Part shown: positions 8,544 through 17,253 of the stretch, piece after piece
How positions within the stretch are numbered: position 1 is the first letter of the stretch
Layout: the number at the start of each line of letters is the position of its first letter
NCBI GenBank assembly: GCA_017694945.1
Contig: JADIMA010000060.1
Location: 1 to 55,244 of the forward strand
Direction of reading: 5' to 3'
Length of the DNA stretch: 55,244 nt
From: Candidatus Merdivivens pullicola
GTDB lineage: Bacteria; Bacteroidota; Bacteroidia; Bacteroidales; UBA932
Made by a program: the position numbers and the translations under genes
The notes under the pieces: model-generated
The model's database searches: none
Seen by the model: the letters and a program-made list of their open reading frames with translations, nothing else
What the model was told of the DNA's origin: nothing

Positions 8544-9575
8544 ATGAACAAGAATATCGTTATCATAGGCGGAGGGCCCGCCGGAATGGAAGCGGCATCC
8601 CAGCTCATCAGTCTGGGCTACAGCCCCATCATAATCGAAAAGACTTCTTCGCTCGGAGGGCATCTTGCCCGTTGGGACAGGCTGTTTCCGGACAGAGAAC
8701 CGGCAAAAGACCTTTTGAATGAACTTTTAGTCAAACTCAACGGAGCCAATGTATTCTATGACAGCGATATAGTTTCATTAAACAGGCTTAATGACAGTTA
8801 TAATGTCATCCTGTCCAACGGTATTTCGATACTTGCACAGGCCGTACTGATCGCCACCGGATTCAATCTTTTTGATGCAAGGAAAAAGGAAGAATACGGC
8901 TATGGCATTTATGACAAGGTGATTACGAATGCTGACCTGGAGTCATACTTCAAGGACGGTTTTGACGAAAGGTTCAATGAATCCGAAATAAAGCGCATCG
9001 GATTCGTGCATTGTGTCGGCTCAAGGGACGAGAAGGCATGCAACCGCCAGTGTTCAAAGGTATGCTGCATCACGGCTCTCAAGCAGGCAATAGAACTGAA
9101 AGAAAAATTCCCGGACAGCATAATATATTGTTTTTATATGGATTTAAGGCTGTTCGGCAGAAAATACGAAGACATTTACCTGTCGGCACAAAAAGATTTC
9201 GGAATAAGGTTCATACGGGGAAGGGTTTCCGAAGCCAGCGAGGACATAGACGGCAACGTGGTAATCAAAGCGGAAGACACGCTTACCGGCAAACCGCTCA
9301 AGGTCACTTTGGACCTGCTCGTACTGATGGCAGGGATGTCGGCCAACCCGGCGGCCAACAAACTGGCCGGAATGCTGTCATTGGCGATTGACTCGGACGG
9401 CTTCCTCCAAAGTTATGACAATGTGGCGCATATCCACCGCTCCAGAAAAAAGGGAATCTTCTATGCAGGCACATGCACGGGTCCGAAAACCTTGCCCGAA
9501 ACCCTGTCGGAAGCAAGATCCGCCGCCCTCGACATACACAATTATTTAAAAGAACAGGACAGCCATGGCGATTGA
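8544..9575 (+). CDS. Short HdrA-like FAD-dependent oxidoreductase
   Basis: A 343-residue flavoprotein. The start MNKNIVIIGGGPAGMEAA places the FAD dinucleotide-binding motif at residues 6-18, and SSLGGHLARWDRLFP matches the HdrA/QmoA region after the fold. The HdrA-type Cys cluster follows at Cys157, 166, 170, 174 and 175 (CVGSRDEKACNRQCSKVCC). The C-terminal FAD site is FYAGTCTGPKTLPET. It is much shorter than methanogen HdrA (about 650): the extra ferredoxin domains are missing, making it closer to QmoA/sulfur-oxidiser HdrA types. In such complexes the flavin receives or splits electron pairs. It overlaps the next gene by 11 bp, which indicates tight coupling. Confidence 0.82.
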   Translation: MNKNIVIIGGGPAGMEAASQLISLGYSPIIIEKTSSLGGHLARWDRLFPDREPAKDLLNELLVKLNGANVFYDSDIVSLNRLNDSYNVILSNGISILAQAVLIATGFNLFDARKKEEYGYGIYDKVITNADLESYFKDGFDERFNESEIKRIGFVHCVGSRDEKACNRQCSKVCCITALKQAIELKEKFPDSIIYCFYMDLRLFGRKYEDIYLSAQKDFGIRFIRGRVSEASEDIDGNVVIKAEDTLTGKPLKVTLDLLVLMAGMSANPAANKLAGMLSLAIDSDGFLQSYDNVAHIHRSRKKGIFYAGTCTGPKTLPETLSEARSAALDIHNYLKEQDSHGD

Positions 9576-9903
9576 TTTCGGATTCAAACTCTCTCCAAGT
9601 TCGGCCATTAACCTGGACAGGCTCGACACGGAGGCATTCAACCGCCTTGCCGAGTTGGAGCCGGACGTCAGAAAGTGCATATCGTGCGGTTCCTGCACCG
9701 CCACATGCACTGCAGGGAAATTCTACGACATAGGGCTGCGCAAAATCCTGATTTACCTCCAGAGAGGGATGGAAAAGGAAGCAATAGAGATGCTGGAGCA
9801 CTGCATGCTGTGCGGCAAATGCAGCATGGTATGCCCGAGAGGCCTGAACACGAGGCATATTGTCCTCAGCATAAGCAGTATTTATAAAAAGACAGAGCAG
9901 TGA
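9565..9903 (+). CDS. Second HdrC-like [4Fe-4S] protein, short
   Basis: A compact 112-residue ferredoxin-like protein. Two full CxxCxxCxxxC motifs lie at residues 38/41/44/48 and 80/83/86/90, joined by a helical linker (RKILIYLQRGMEKEAIEML) typical of HdrC. The ATG at 9565 overlaps the HdrA-like gene by 11 bp and its stop overlaps the GTG start of the following membrane protein by 4 bp. It is distinct in length from the first HdrC-like subunit (231 residues). The operon therefore has two different HdrC modules, one probably paired with the HdrB-like subunit and one with the membrane HdrD/E fusion. Confidence 0.8.
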   Translation: MAIDFGFKLSPSSAINLDRLDTEAFNRLAELEPDVRKCISCGSCTATCTAGKFYDIGLRKILIYLQRGMEKEAIEMLEHCMLCGKCSMVCPRGLNTRHIVLSISSIYKKTEQ

Positions 9904-11708
9904 GAGAAAGGTTCATATCAGGTTACAACGATTTCGTGATTCCATTCATGGCCGGAATGATTTTCATCCTGGTCTATCTGGCAGTCGCGCTGCTCAGACT
10001 GATATTCCAGTTGCCCGCCAGGGACAGAAAGAAATTCTTCTTGTCCCTGCTCAATCCTAAAATCCTGCTGAAAAACCTCAGAGACATAGTATGCGACTGC
10101 CTGCTGCATGTGAAGATTTTCAAAAGGAACCCGCTTCTGGGCTATATGCATGCCAGCATCGCTTTCGGATGGTTCATGCTGATAGTCATCGGCCATATTG
10201 AAGTATTCCTGTTTACGCCGCACAGGGCGAAACTGCTCTACTACCCGATATTTTTCCGGTTTTTCGTAGCGGAAACCAATGAAACTTTAGGAGGGGGCTT
10301 CTTCTTTTTCCTCATGGACTTTTTCCTGCTTGTCGTATTGAGCGGCATCGCCCTTGCCATGTTCAAAAGGATTAGATCCAGGGCATTGGGAATGCGGAGG
10401 ACGACGAAACTCAGTTTCATGGATCACATAGGCCTGTACGCCCTTTGGTCGATTTTCCCGCTCAGGCTTCTTGCGGAAGGATTTACGGCAGGCATAAGCG
10501 GGGGAAGTTTTCTTACAGCATCCATCAACAAGATACTTCCGGCATTCCTGAGCGACCCTGCGAACATCCTTCCTACATGGTGGGCGTATTCCATAGCGTT
10601 GGGTGTGTTTTTCTTTGTCATGCCTTTCACAAGGTACATGCACATACCTACAGAAGTCATGATGATACTTTTCCGCAACGCCGGACTTAAAATTACCCAT
10701 CCGCGCAAGGGCGTGGCAAAGACCCATGTATATACCTGCGCCAGTTGCGGACTTTGCATAGATGCATGTCCGATGGGCGCGGAAAAGATAAACATCAAGG
10801 ATGCCACAGTTTATCTGACACGTCAGATAAAAAGAGGTAATGAAAAGCGTATCAAAGAGATAAGCGAGAAGTGCCTCATGTGCGGAAAATGTACCGCAAT
10901 ATGTCCGGTAGGGCTTGATGCAACCGGACTGCGCGAAGCCCAGAGAAGCCTGATAGACTATCCGCTGAAACTCGACTTCGCTTCTCTGCCCGAACAGTCG
11001 CCGCAAAAAGCGACAGGCAAAGTGCTCTATTTCGCCGGCTGCATGACACAGTTGACCCCGAAGATACACCGCGCGATGGCCGGAATCCTGGACGCATCGG
11101 GACTGAAATGGGAGTTCATGGATAAAGACGGCGGAATCTGCTGCGGAAGGCCGATGATGATTACCGGGAGGAAAGACGAAGCGATGAAACTTGTCGAGAA
11201 AAACACGTCATTGATCAAATCCTCCGGTGCGACCGTACTGCTCCTGTCCTGCCCTATATGCTACAAGATTTTCAAAGAAGAATACAGGCTTTCCGGAATC
11301 AGGGTCGTACACCATACCGAATTCATCGACGAACTGATTGCCAATGGGGCCGTCAGCGTATATTACGACCCTGAAACTACTTTCGTTTATCACGACCCTT
11401 GCGAATTGGGACGCGGATGCGGTGTCTATGAAGAGCCGCGCAGAGTCGTATCCGCTGCCGGAACACTGGTAAAGGCCGGCAAGGAACGCAAGGAAAGCAT
11501 CTGCTGCGGAGGCTCCTTGGGAAGCATCACCCTCCCGTTTGAAAGACGCAAGGCCATAACAGAACATTCCCTGCACAATCTTGTTGTAAACGATCCTGAC
11601 ACGATAGTGACCGCCTGCCCTCTGTGTTCCAGCACTTTTGCAAGATACTCCGACAGACCGGTTCAGGATATTGCAGAAATCATAAATGAAAGACTGATAA
11701 AGAGTTAA
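9900..11708 (+). CDS. HdrE/HdrD-like fusion: membrane domain, two [4Fe-4S] clusters, two CCG domains
   Basis: A 602-residue integral membrane iron-sulfur protein. Residues 1-260 hold about five membrane helices (roughly 15-36, 85-105, 133-155, 180-200 and 226-247), resembling the NarI/HdrE cytochrome b module; possible heme ligands include His84, His99 and His107. Two CxxCxxCxxxC motifs follow at 280-290 and 325-335. Two complete CCG domains come next: Cys381, Cys414-415, Cys451/454, and Cys501, Cys535-536, Cys573/576. This order equals HdrE + HdrC + HdrD of methanogens or QmoC-like membrane subunits. It starts at a GTG that overlaps the previous stop by 4 bp. Likely role: exchanging electrons between the soluble Hdr-like subunits and the quinone pool. 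Confidence 0.82.
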   Translation: MRERFISGYNDFVIPFMAGMIFILVYLAVALLRLIFQLPARDRKKFFLSLLNPKILLKNLRDIVCDCLLHVKIFKRNPLLGYMHASIAFGWFMLIVIGHIEVFLFTPHRAKLLYYPIFFRFFVAETNETLGGGFFFFLMDFFLLVVLSGIALAMFKRIRSRALGMRRTTKLSFMDHIGLYALWSIFPLRLLAEGFTAGISGGSFLTASINKILPAFLSDPANILPTWWAYSIALGVFFFVMPFTRYMHIPTEVMMILFRNAGLKITHPRKGVAKTHVYTCASCGLCIDACPMGAEKINIKDATVYLTRQIKRGNEKRIKEISEKCLMCGKCTAICPVGLDATGLREAQRSLIDYPLKLDFASLPEQSPQKATGKVLYFAGCMTQLTPKIHRAMAGILDASGLKWEFMDKDGGICCGRPMMITGRKDEAMKLVEKNTSLIKSSGATVLLLSCPICYKIFKEEYRLSGIRVVHHTEFIDELIANGAVSVYYDPETTFVYHDPCELGRGCGVYEEPRRVVSAAGTLVKAGKERKESICCGGSLGSITLPFERRKAITEHSLHNLVVNDPDTIVTACPLCSSTFARYSDRPVQDIAEIINERLIKS

Positions 11709-11740
11709 CTATAAGTTTTTAAACTAAAGAATCATATAAC

Positions 11741-13039
11741 ATGACCAGATTTAAGCCTACGGAATACATGTTGCAATGCATGGCAACCGGAGAAACGTTC
11801 GAAGACTCCGGCTGGGTGCTTGCATCCTCGAAATGCAACATTCCCTCACTTGTAAGGACTGTGTATAAGAAACGGCAATTCAACTTACGCAAAGAACTCG
11901 ACGGATTCTACAAGTTCGCCGACTGGCTTCCGATAAAAAGGATCCTCTCCGATTCCGCGGCTCCCGTCACATATAAAAGCAAAGGGCTTGCATCCCTGCT
12001 CGGACTGGAAAACCTCTACATAACATTTTCGGGATACTGGCCGGAAATCGGAGCGCAGATGAAAACCTGCTCGTTCAAGGAAACCGAAGCATACTCGGTA
12101 TGCGCCAGATTGAGCGAAAACAACGAACGCATCCTCGTCGTGGCATCGGCTGGCAATACAGCAAGGGCTTTTGCCAATGTATGCTCCGAAAACGGGATAC
12201 GCCTGCTAGTCGCAATTCCTGAAGACAACATAGACGCACTCTGGTTCGAAAAACCGCTGAACGACTGTGTAAAAGTAGTAGCGACCCCCAAAGGGTCGGA
12301 CTATTATGACGCCATAGCAATAGGCGACATAGCATGCGGTTCCCAGGCCTTCCTTGCCGAAGGGGGCGCGAAAAACGTAGCAAGGCGCGACGGCATGGGG
12401 ACAACCGTGCTTTCAGCCACGGACTTCATAGGCAGGATTCCGGACTGCTATTTTCAAGCAATAGGAAGCGGAACAGGTACGATTGCGGCATGGGAAAGCA
12501 ATCTCAGGCTCATCGAAGACGGGCGTTTCGGCAGCCACAAGATGAGGCTCTATCCTTCGCAAAACATACCTTTCACCCCCATGTACGATGCCTGGAAAGC
12601 CGGAAAACGGGAACTTTTCCCATGCACTCCAGACGAAGCCCGCAGCAAGGCGTCGCAGATTACCGCCAAAGTATTGTCCAACCGCAAGCCCCCGTATTCT
12701 TTATGCGGAGGACTGTACGATGCGCTCAAAGACACCGGCGGAGACATGGAAACAGGGACCAACGAAGACATTGCCAGGATTTCCGGAATGTTCGAAAAAG
12801 CGGAAGGCATAGACATACATCCGGCAGCCGCAATCGCCATAGCAGGGCTTGAACATGCCATAGCCTCCGGAAAAGTGAAAAAGGACGAGATTGTCATGCT
12901 CAACGTGACCGGAGGAGGAGAAAAACGTTTCAAGCAGAACCATAAAGTATATTACAAAAAGCCTGATCTGGTGCTTCACCCCGAACAGGAAACAAAAGAA
13001 AGAATAATTTCCGAAGTAGAACGCCTTTTCGGACTATAA
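11741..13039 (+). CDS. Cysteate synthase family (threonine-synthase-like PLP enzyme)
   Basis: A 432-residue fold-type II PLP enzyme. In Methanosarcina the family makes L-cysteate from O-phosphoserine and sulfite on the way to coenzyme M. Characteristic segments are LYITFSGYWPEIGAQMKTC, with the putative PLP lysine Lys113 in CSFKETEA, the substrate/PLP loop VASAGNTARAF (136-144), EGGAKNVARRDGMGT and the PLP-phosphate loop AIGSGTG. These match my recollection of the archaeal enzyme better than threonine synthase, whose lysine lies in a GSFKDR-like context. In Bacteroidota cysteate is the precursor of capnine-type sulfonolipids, the likely role here. It starts 32 bp after the membrane Hdr-like gene and precedes mscS by 12 bp. 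Confidence 0.82.
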   Translation: MTRFKPTEYMLQCMATGETFEDSGWVLASSKCNIPSLVRTVYKKRQFNLRKELDGFYKFADWLPIKRILSDSAAPVTYKSKGLASLLGLENLYITFSGYWPEIGAQMKTCSFKETEAYSVCARLSENNERILVVASAGNTARAFANVCSENGIRLLVAIPEDNIDALWFEKPLNDCVKVVATPKGSDYYDAIAIGDIACGSQAFLAEGGAKNVARRDGMGTTVLSATDFIGRIPDCYFQAIGSGTGTIAAWESNLRLIEDGRFGSHKMRLYPSQNIPFTPMYDAWKAGKRELFPCTPDEARSKASQITAKVLSNRKPPYSLCGGLYDALKDTGGDMETGTNEDIARISGMFEKAEGIDIHPAAAIAIAGLEHAIASGKVKKDEIVMLNVTGGGEKRFKQNHKVYYKKPDLVLHPEQETKERIISEVERLFGL

Positions 13040-13051
13040 CAAGTTTATATC

Positions 13052-14029
13052 ATGATATTCCTGCAAGTTCCGCCACAGGCGGATACCGCCGCCCTGGATT
13101 CTTTGGAAAACATTTCATCGAAAATCGCCAAAGAAGTGGACAGCCTCTCGCAAATGAGCACAGAAGAATTCATCGCAACGATCACCGACGATGCTTCGAA
13201 ACTGTTTACACCAGAAACGCTTGACTTCATCATACGCGGACTCATAAGTTTCGGGCTCAAACTGCTGGCCGCACTGGCAATATATGCACTGGGTGCATGG
13301 ATAATCAGGAAATGCAAACACCTCCTGACGCGTATCTTCGAAAGGCGTAAAACCGAAAAAAGCCTCGCGTCTTTCGTACAGAGCATCGTAAGCATCACGC
13401 TTACAATCCTATTGATAGTCATAACTATCAGCGCATTGGGAATAAACACCACATCAATAGCCGCCCTGCTGGCATCCGGAGGTGTCGCTATCGGCATGGC
13501 TTTGAGCGGAACCCTGCAAAACTTTGCCGGAGGTGTCATGATACTCACTTTCAAGCCATTCAAGACTGGGGACTACATTGAGGCGCAAGGATACTCCGGA
13601 ACAGTCAACAGCATAGACATCTTCAACACGAAACTCACCACTCCGGACAACAAAATGATAATGATTCCTAACGGAACATTGTCAAACGGAACCATAAACA
13701 ACTATTCCAAACAGAAATTCAGAAGAGTTGACTGGATTGTCGGCGTAGAATACGGAACCGACTTCGACAAAGCCTCGAAACTGATCTACTCGCTCATTGA
13801 AAAAGACAAAAGGATACTGAAAGACCCGTCGGCACCTTTCGTCGGAATAGAATCGCTAAGCGCAAGCAGCGTTGACATCATAGTGAAAGCATGGGTCAAA
13901 ACGGAAGACTACTGGGATGTATTCTATGATTACAACTCCCGTTTCTACAAGGAACTGCCGCAGCACGGAATCAACTTTCCATTCCCTCAGATGGACGTAT
14001 GGTTCAGAAACTATCCGCCCAAATCCTGA
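13052..14029 (+). CDS. MscS-family mechanosensitive ion channel
   Basis: A 325-residue small-conductance mechanosensitive channel of the inner membrane that releases solutes on osmotic downshock. An N-terminal amphipathic stretch (1-60) precedes membrane helices at about 67-90, 105-128 and the pore helix at about 132-160 (AALLASGGVAIGMALSGTLQNFAGG), which has the Gly/Ala packing pattern of MscS TM3. The beta domain follows (FKTGDYIEAQGYSGTV and IPNGTLSNGTINNYS), then the alpha/beta C-terminal domain. Its length is close to typical MscS (about 280-330). It follows the cysteate synthase gene by 12 bp, so it may be co-transcribed, with no obvious functional link. Confidence 0.92.
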   Translation: MIFLQVPPQADTAALDSLENISSKIAKEVDSLSQMSTEEFIATITDDASKLFTPETLDFIIRGLISFGLKLLAALAIYALGAWIIRKCKHLLTRIFERRKTEKSLASFVQSIVSITLTILLIVITISALGINTTSIAALLASGGVAIGMALSGTLQNFAGGVMILTFKPFKTGDYIEAQGYSGTVNSIDIFNTKLTTPDNKMIMIPNGTLSNGTINNYSKQKFRRVDWIVGVEYGTDFDKASKLIYSLIEKDKRILKDPSAPFVGIESLSASSVDIIVKAWVKTEDYWDVFYDYNSRFYKELPQHGINFPFPQMDVWFRNYPPKS

Positions 14030-14051
14030 CCGGCTTGTCAAGCAGTGCGCG

Positions 14052-15275
14052 TCAGCGCATCTCCCGGCTCTCTTCAATAAGCGAATTGAACTCGCTGCAT
14101 GAATAACTGTGCTGCTTAAGCCCTTTGTTCACTACCGGATTGGCATATATCCTCAGAAATATGTCCTTTAATTCGCGACGGTCAATATCTGGTTCCACTT
14201 TGGACAACTGTGCATCTATATATGCCTTGAAGCCCAGCATCTGATCCGGAGTGTATTCCGACACGAAACGCGGCTCGCCCGACACGCCTTCAATCGCTCC
14301 CTCCGACGCCAGGATATCATAGGCCATATAATTGGTCTTCCATAACTTGTATCCACGGATTATCTTTTCCCCCAGCCTCTGTCTCATCATCGGGAACCTT
14401 TCGCCACGCGGGATGTCGTTGAATTCCATGATTTCCTCCATTGTCCACGGAGTAGAAAAAGATATATGGATACGGCCTTTGAACTGCTTGATACCCGTTA
14501 ATATACTGTTCAGGTCTTCATTCGGCGCTTTAACATATTTTTGACGTCTGGATATGTACAATTCACGGGCTTTCAGTATATCGCACGGCTCGTATTCGTA
14601 AGAAATGCTCATCGGCATGATGTTCAATTCGTTGAAATCCTCGGCAAAATTTCCGGACCCGCTCATCTCCAGCATCTTGAGAAGTCCCTGTTCGAACTTG
14701 TCGTTCCCGTCCTTCGTCCTGCCCTGCCTTTGGGCAAGCCATACCGAACTCCTATTGTATGTGATGCTCTGCCTGATGTATCTTGAAAGTCTCAACGAAG
14801 AATAATACAGTTCTTTTGCCGTGATGCCCCTGGCGACCTTGATCATCCTGTTGGAACGGATGAGAGATTCGATTATCTTGTTCGAAATGAGATTGTCCCC
14901 CACGGCGATTTCCGTAAAAGGAAGGGAATGCTTGAAAAATATCAACTGCAGGAAAGCCGGATCCAATATTATGTCCCTGTGGTTCGACAGTATCAGATAC
15001 CGCTTGTATTCCTTGAAATACTCTATACCGTCGTATGTCAGGCTCGTGGCTGTCTTTTCCAAAATGAAATTAATGATACGGGACATTACCTTGATCTGGA
15101 AATCATCAACTCCTTTCACTGTTTTAAGAAGATTCGACAAGGCCTTTGGATCCTCGTCGGGAAAACAGAACTTTGACACTTCTTCCACCATCGGATGATC
15201 CGCTATCTTTCCAAGGGCCTCCCTAGCCTCTTCATCGGTATATGGTATGATATTTTCAAAATCTTCAAGATACAT
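14052..15275 (-). CDS. PlsC-like lysophospholipid acyltransferase family protein
   Basis: A 407-residue acyltransferase-like protein. The central segment LILSNHRDIILDPAF (about residues 94-108) is the acyltransferase motif I, with His and Asp separated by five residues rather than the four of classical HX4D enzymes. VWLAQRQGRTKDGND resembles motif III (substrate/phosphate binding). It is longer than PlsC (about 245), with an N-terminal 80-residue and a C-terminal 130-residue helical extension, as in the 1-acyl-glycerol-3-phosphate-like family of Bacteroidota. It probably transfers acyl chains to a membrane lipid; the acceptor is unknown. It is convergent with mscS (22 bp apart) and divergent from the Big_2 lipoprotein. 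Confidence 0.75.
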   Translation of the reverse strand: MYLEDFENIIPYTDEEAREALGKIADHPMVEEVSKFCFPDEDPKALSNLLKTVKGVDDFQIKVMSRIINFILEKTATSLTYDGIEYFKEYKRYLILSNHRDIILDPAFLQLIFFKHSLPFTEIAVGDNLISNKIIESLIRSNRMIKVARGITAKELYYSSLRLSRYIRQSITYNRSSVWLAQRQGRTKDGNDKFEQGLLKMLEMSGSGNFAEDFNELNIMPMSISYEYEPCDILKARELYISRRQKYVKAPNEDLNSILTGIKQFKGRIHISFSTPWTMEEIMEFNDIPRGERFPMMRQRLGEKIIRGYKLWKTNYMAYDILASEGAIEGVSGEPRFVSEYTPDQMLGFKAYIDAQLSKVEPDIDRRELKDIFLRIYANPVVNKGLKQHSYSCSEFNSLIEESREMR

Positions 15276-15338
15276 GATTTATTTCATTTTGTTTCGGCAA
15301 ATATAAGCCTAATCTTAATATTTTTGAAATAATATGAG

Positions 15339-15346
15339 TATATTTG
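15339..15346 (+). promoter_or_regulatory. Putative -7 promoter box (TATATTTG)
   Basis: Full TAnnTTTG match in the 158-bp divergent gap. It would give an approximately 80-nt leader for the Big_2 lipoprotein gene at 15434. Confidence 0.35.
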
Positions 15347-15433
15347 TTGTCGTGACGGGCATGTGGCCAGCCCGTCCGCCATCACAGTTAAACACATCCT
15401 CAGGCCACAGGGACCTAAAACTTATTCACAGAG

Positions 15434-17233
15434 ATGAAAAACTTTCGCAAGATCAGCCTGATATCGGCTGTAACTTCAATGTCATTCTTCATGTGGGCCT
15501 GCACTGCGCCGCAAGCCCCTGCTCTTCAGAACATCAGCCTTGACAAGACGGAACTGTCATTAGTGGCTGGCGAAACGGCCGTTATCACGGCAGAAGCCGT
15601 ACCGGCGGAAGCGGAAGCCGTATTCGAATGGTCAACTTCTGATGGAGGTATAGCGACAGTATCCGACGGCACAGTCACAGCGATCGCCCCCGGAGAAGCG
15701 GTTATTACAGTCAACAGCGGCGATATTTCCGCATCCTGCGAAGTGACTGTCAGAGCCGCAGAGGTCGGAAGCGTAATTCTGGACAAGGAAGAAGCCACTT
15801 TACAAAAAGGAGAAACGCTCACGCTGACAGCCACCGTATTGCCGGAAAATGCGGAGGACAAGACTGTAACATGGCATTCATCCTCAGATGCAGTAGCGGA
15901 AGTCGATGAAAACGGCACCGTAACCGCCATTGAAACCGGTGAGGCCGTAATCACCGCTGAAGCAGGAGGGTTCAAGGCGGAATGCAGGATAACAGTGGTA
16001 GGGATACCGGTAGAAACCATAACCCTTAACGAAACGGTCATTGAACTTAACAAAGGCGAGACTTTCAAACTTGAAGCCGAAGTCAGTCCTGAAAATGCTG
16101 ATTGCGAGGGTCTTTCATGGACTTCTTCCGATGAGGACGTAGCCACAGTAAGCCAGGAAGGACTGGTAACGGCAGTGGCTTCAGGAGACGCCGTCATTTC
16201 CGTCAGCACCGGCGACATTAGCGCCGAATGTACGGTCACCGTCATCGGAAAACCTGTCGAATCGATAAGTTTCGACACTTACAGCCTTGAAATGGAACCT
16301 GGAGACACATATTACATCATCACCATGATATCCCCGGGAGATGCCGACGACAAGACCCTCATCTGGTCTTCGTCGGATGAAAACGTAGCAACCGTTTCAG
16401 ACGGCACAGTGACGGCGATAGCGCCGGGATCAGCCGAAATCACAGCTTCATGCGGAACTGCATATGCCACATGCTATGTTACTGTCAATGAAAGCGCACA
16501 ACCGGGCAGTGCACAAATTGGAGATTTCTATTACTCGGACGGTACCTGGTCACCGCAACTTGACAATTCCAAGACTCTCATAGGCATAGTCTTCTATGTG
16601 GGCGATCCGGCAAAGGACGACGCCATGCTCAAGGCGGATTATCCCGGCTGCACCCACGGCCTGGCAGTGTCCATTGTCGAATTTACCGGCCCATGGCAAA
16701 GCAATTACGACAGTTACGGCAAACTCATAGACGAATGGGTTGCCGGCAACCTTTCGGGATATGAAAGCCTCGTAGCGCATTACGGATATGCTCCGGATGA
16801 CAACCTGAACAAAATGCTCGGCTACAATAACACAAAGGCAATCAAAGCGTTCAACGACGACCCGCAGAATGCGTCATGGCCGGTTGACATTGTGAAGAAC
16901 ATCGACACGTTCAATGCCGATTATCCTGCTCCCGCATCCAGCAGCGGATGGTATCTGCCGTCAATGAAAGATCTCTCCCTGCTGATAACAGGGGAATCCG
17001 GAACAAATGTTTACGACATCATGTACGACATTACCAATGTATATAACCTGAACCAGATACTTTCCGAAGCGGGCCTTGCCACAATGAACAGCAGCATGAT
17101 GTGGTCGAGCAGCGAAGTGGATGAAAGCATTGAGGATTCGGCATTCACGAACAGCGCCACGGATTCATGGTGTTCTGAAAGTCCAAAGAATACCAGTTTC
17201 TTCTGCACTTACCGATACATCCTCGCATTCTAA
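15434..17233 (+). CDS. Surface lipoprotein with four Big_2 Ig-like domains
   Basis: A 599-residue secreted lipoprotein. The signal peptide ends in SFFMWAC with lipid-anchor Cys23. Four tandem bacterial Ig-like (Big_2) repeats of about 80 residues follow (roughly 35-107, 114-189, 195-270 and 275-350). Each ends with a pattern like VATVSDGTVTAIAPG and a closing CxVTV strand. A C-terminal domain of about 240 residues (from 357) contains SGWYLPSMKDLSLLI and MWSSSEVDES, resembling DUF1566-type lectin-like domains of Bacteroidota surface proteins. The architecture suggests adhesion or carbohydrate binding at the cell surface. Repeats 1 and 4 are the most alike, suggesting internal duplication. Confidence 0.82.
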   Translation: MKNFRKISLISAVTSMSFFMWACTAPQAPALQNISLDKTELSLVAGETAVITAEAVPAEAEAVFEWSTSDGGIATVSDGTVTAIAPGEAVITVNSGDISASCEVTVRAAEVGSVILDKEEATLQKGETLTLTATVLPENAEDKTVTWHSSSDAVAEVDENGTVTAIETGEAVITAEAGGFKAECRITVVGIPVETITLNETVIELNKGETFKLEAEVSPENADCEGLSWTSSDEDVATVSQEGLVTAVASGDAVISVSTGDISAECTVTVIGKPVESISFDTYSLEMEPGDTYYIITMISPGDADDKTLIWSSSDENVATVSDGTVTAIAPGSAEITASCGTAYATCYVTVNESAQPGSAQIGDFYYSDGTWSPQLDNSKTLIGIVFYVGDPAKDDAMLKADYPGCTHGLAVSIVEFTGPWQSNYDSYGKLIDEWVAGNLSGYESLVAHYGYAPDDNLNKMLGYNNTKAIKAFNDDPQNASWPVDIVKNIDTFNADYPAPASSSGWYLPSMKDLSLLITGESGTNVYDIMYDITNVYNLNQILSEAGLATMNSSMMWSSSEVDESIEDSAFTNSATDSWCSESPKNTSFFCTYRYILAF

Positions 17234-17253
17234 GATCGAAGCGACAAAATACT

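Noticed and set aside
10287-11069. 260-codon minus-strand frame inside the membrane Hdr-like gene
   Set aside because: Cys/His/Arg-rich composition is the mirror of the Fe-S coding strand; the plus-strand gene has full CxxC and CCG motifs.
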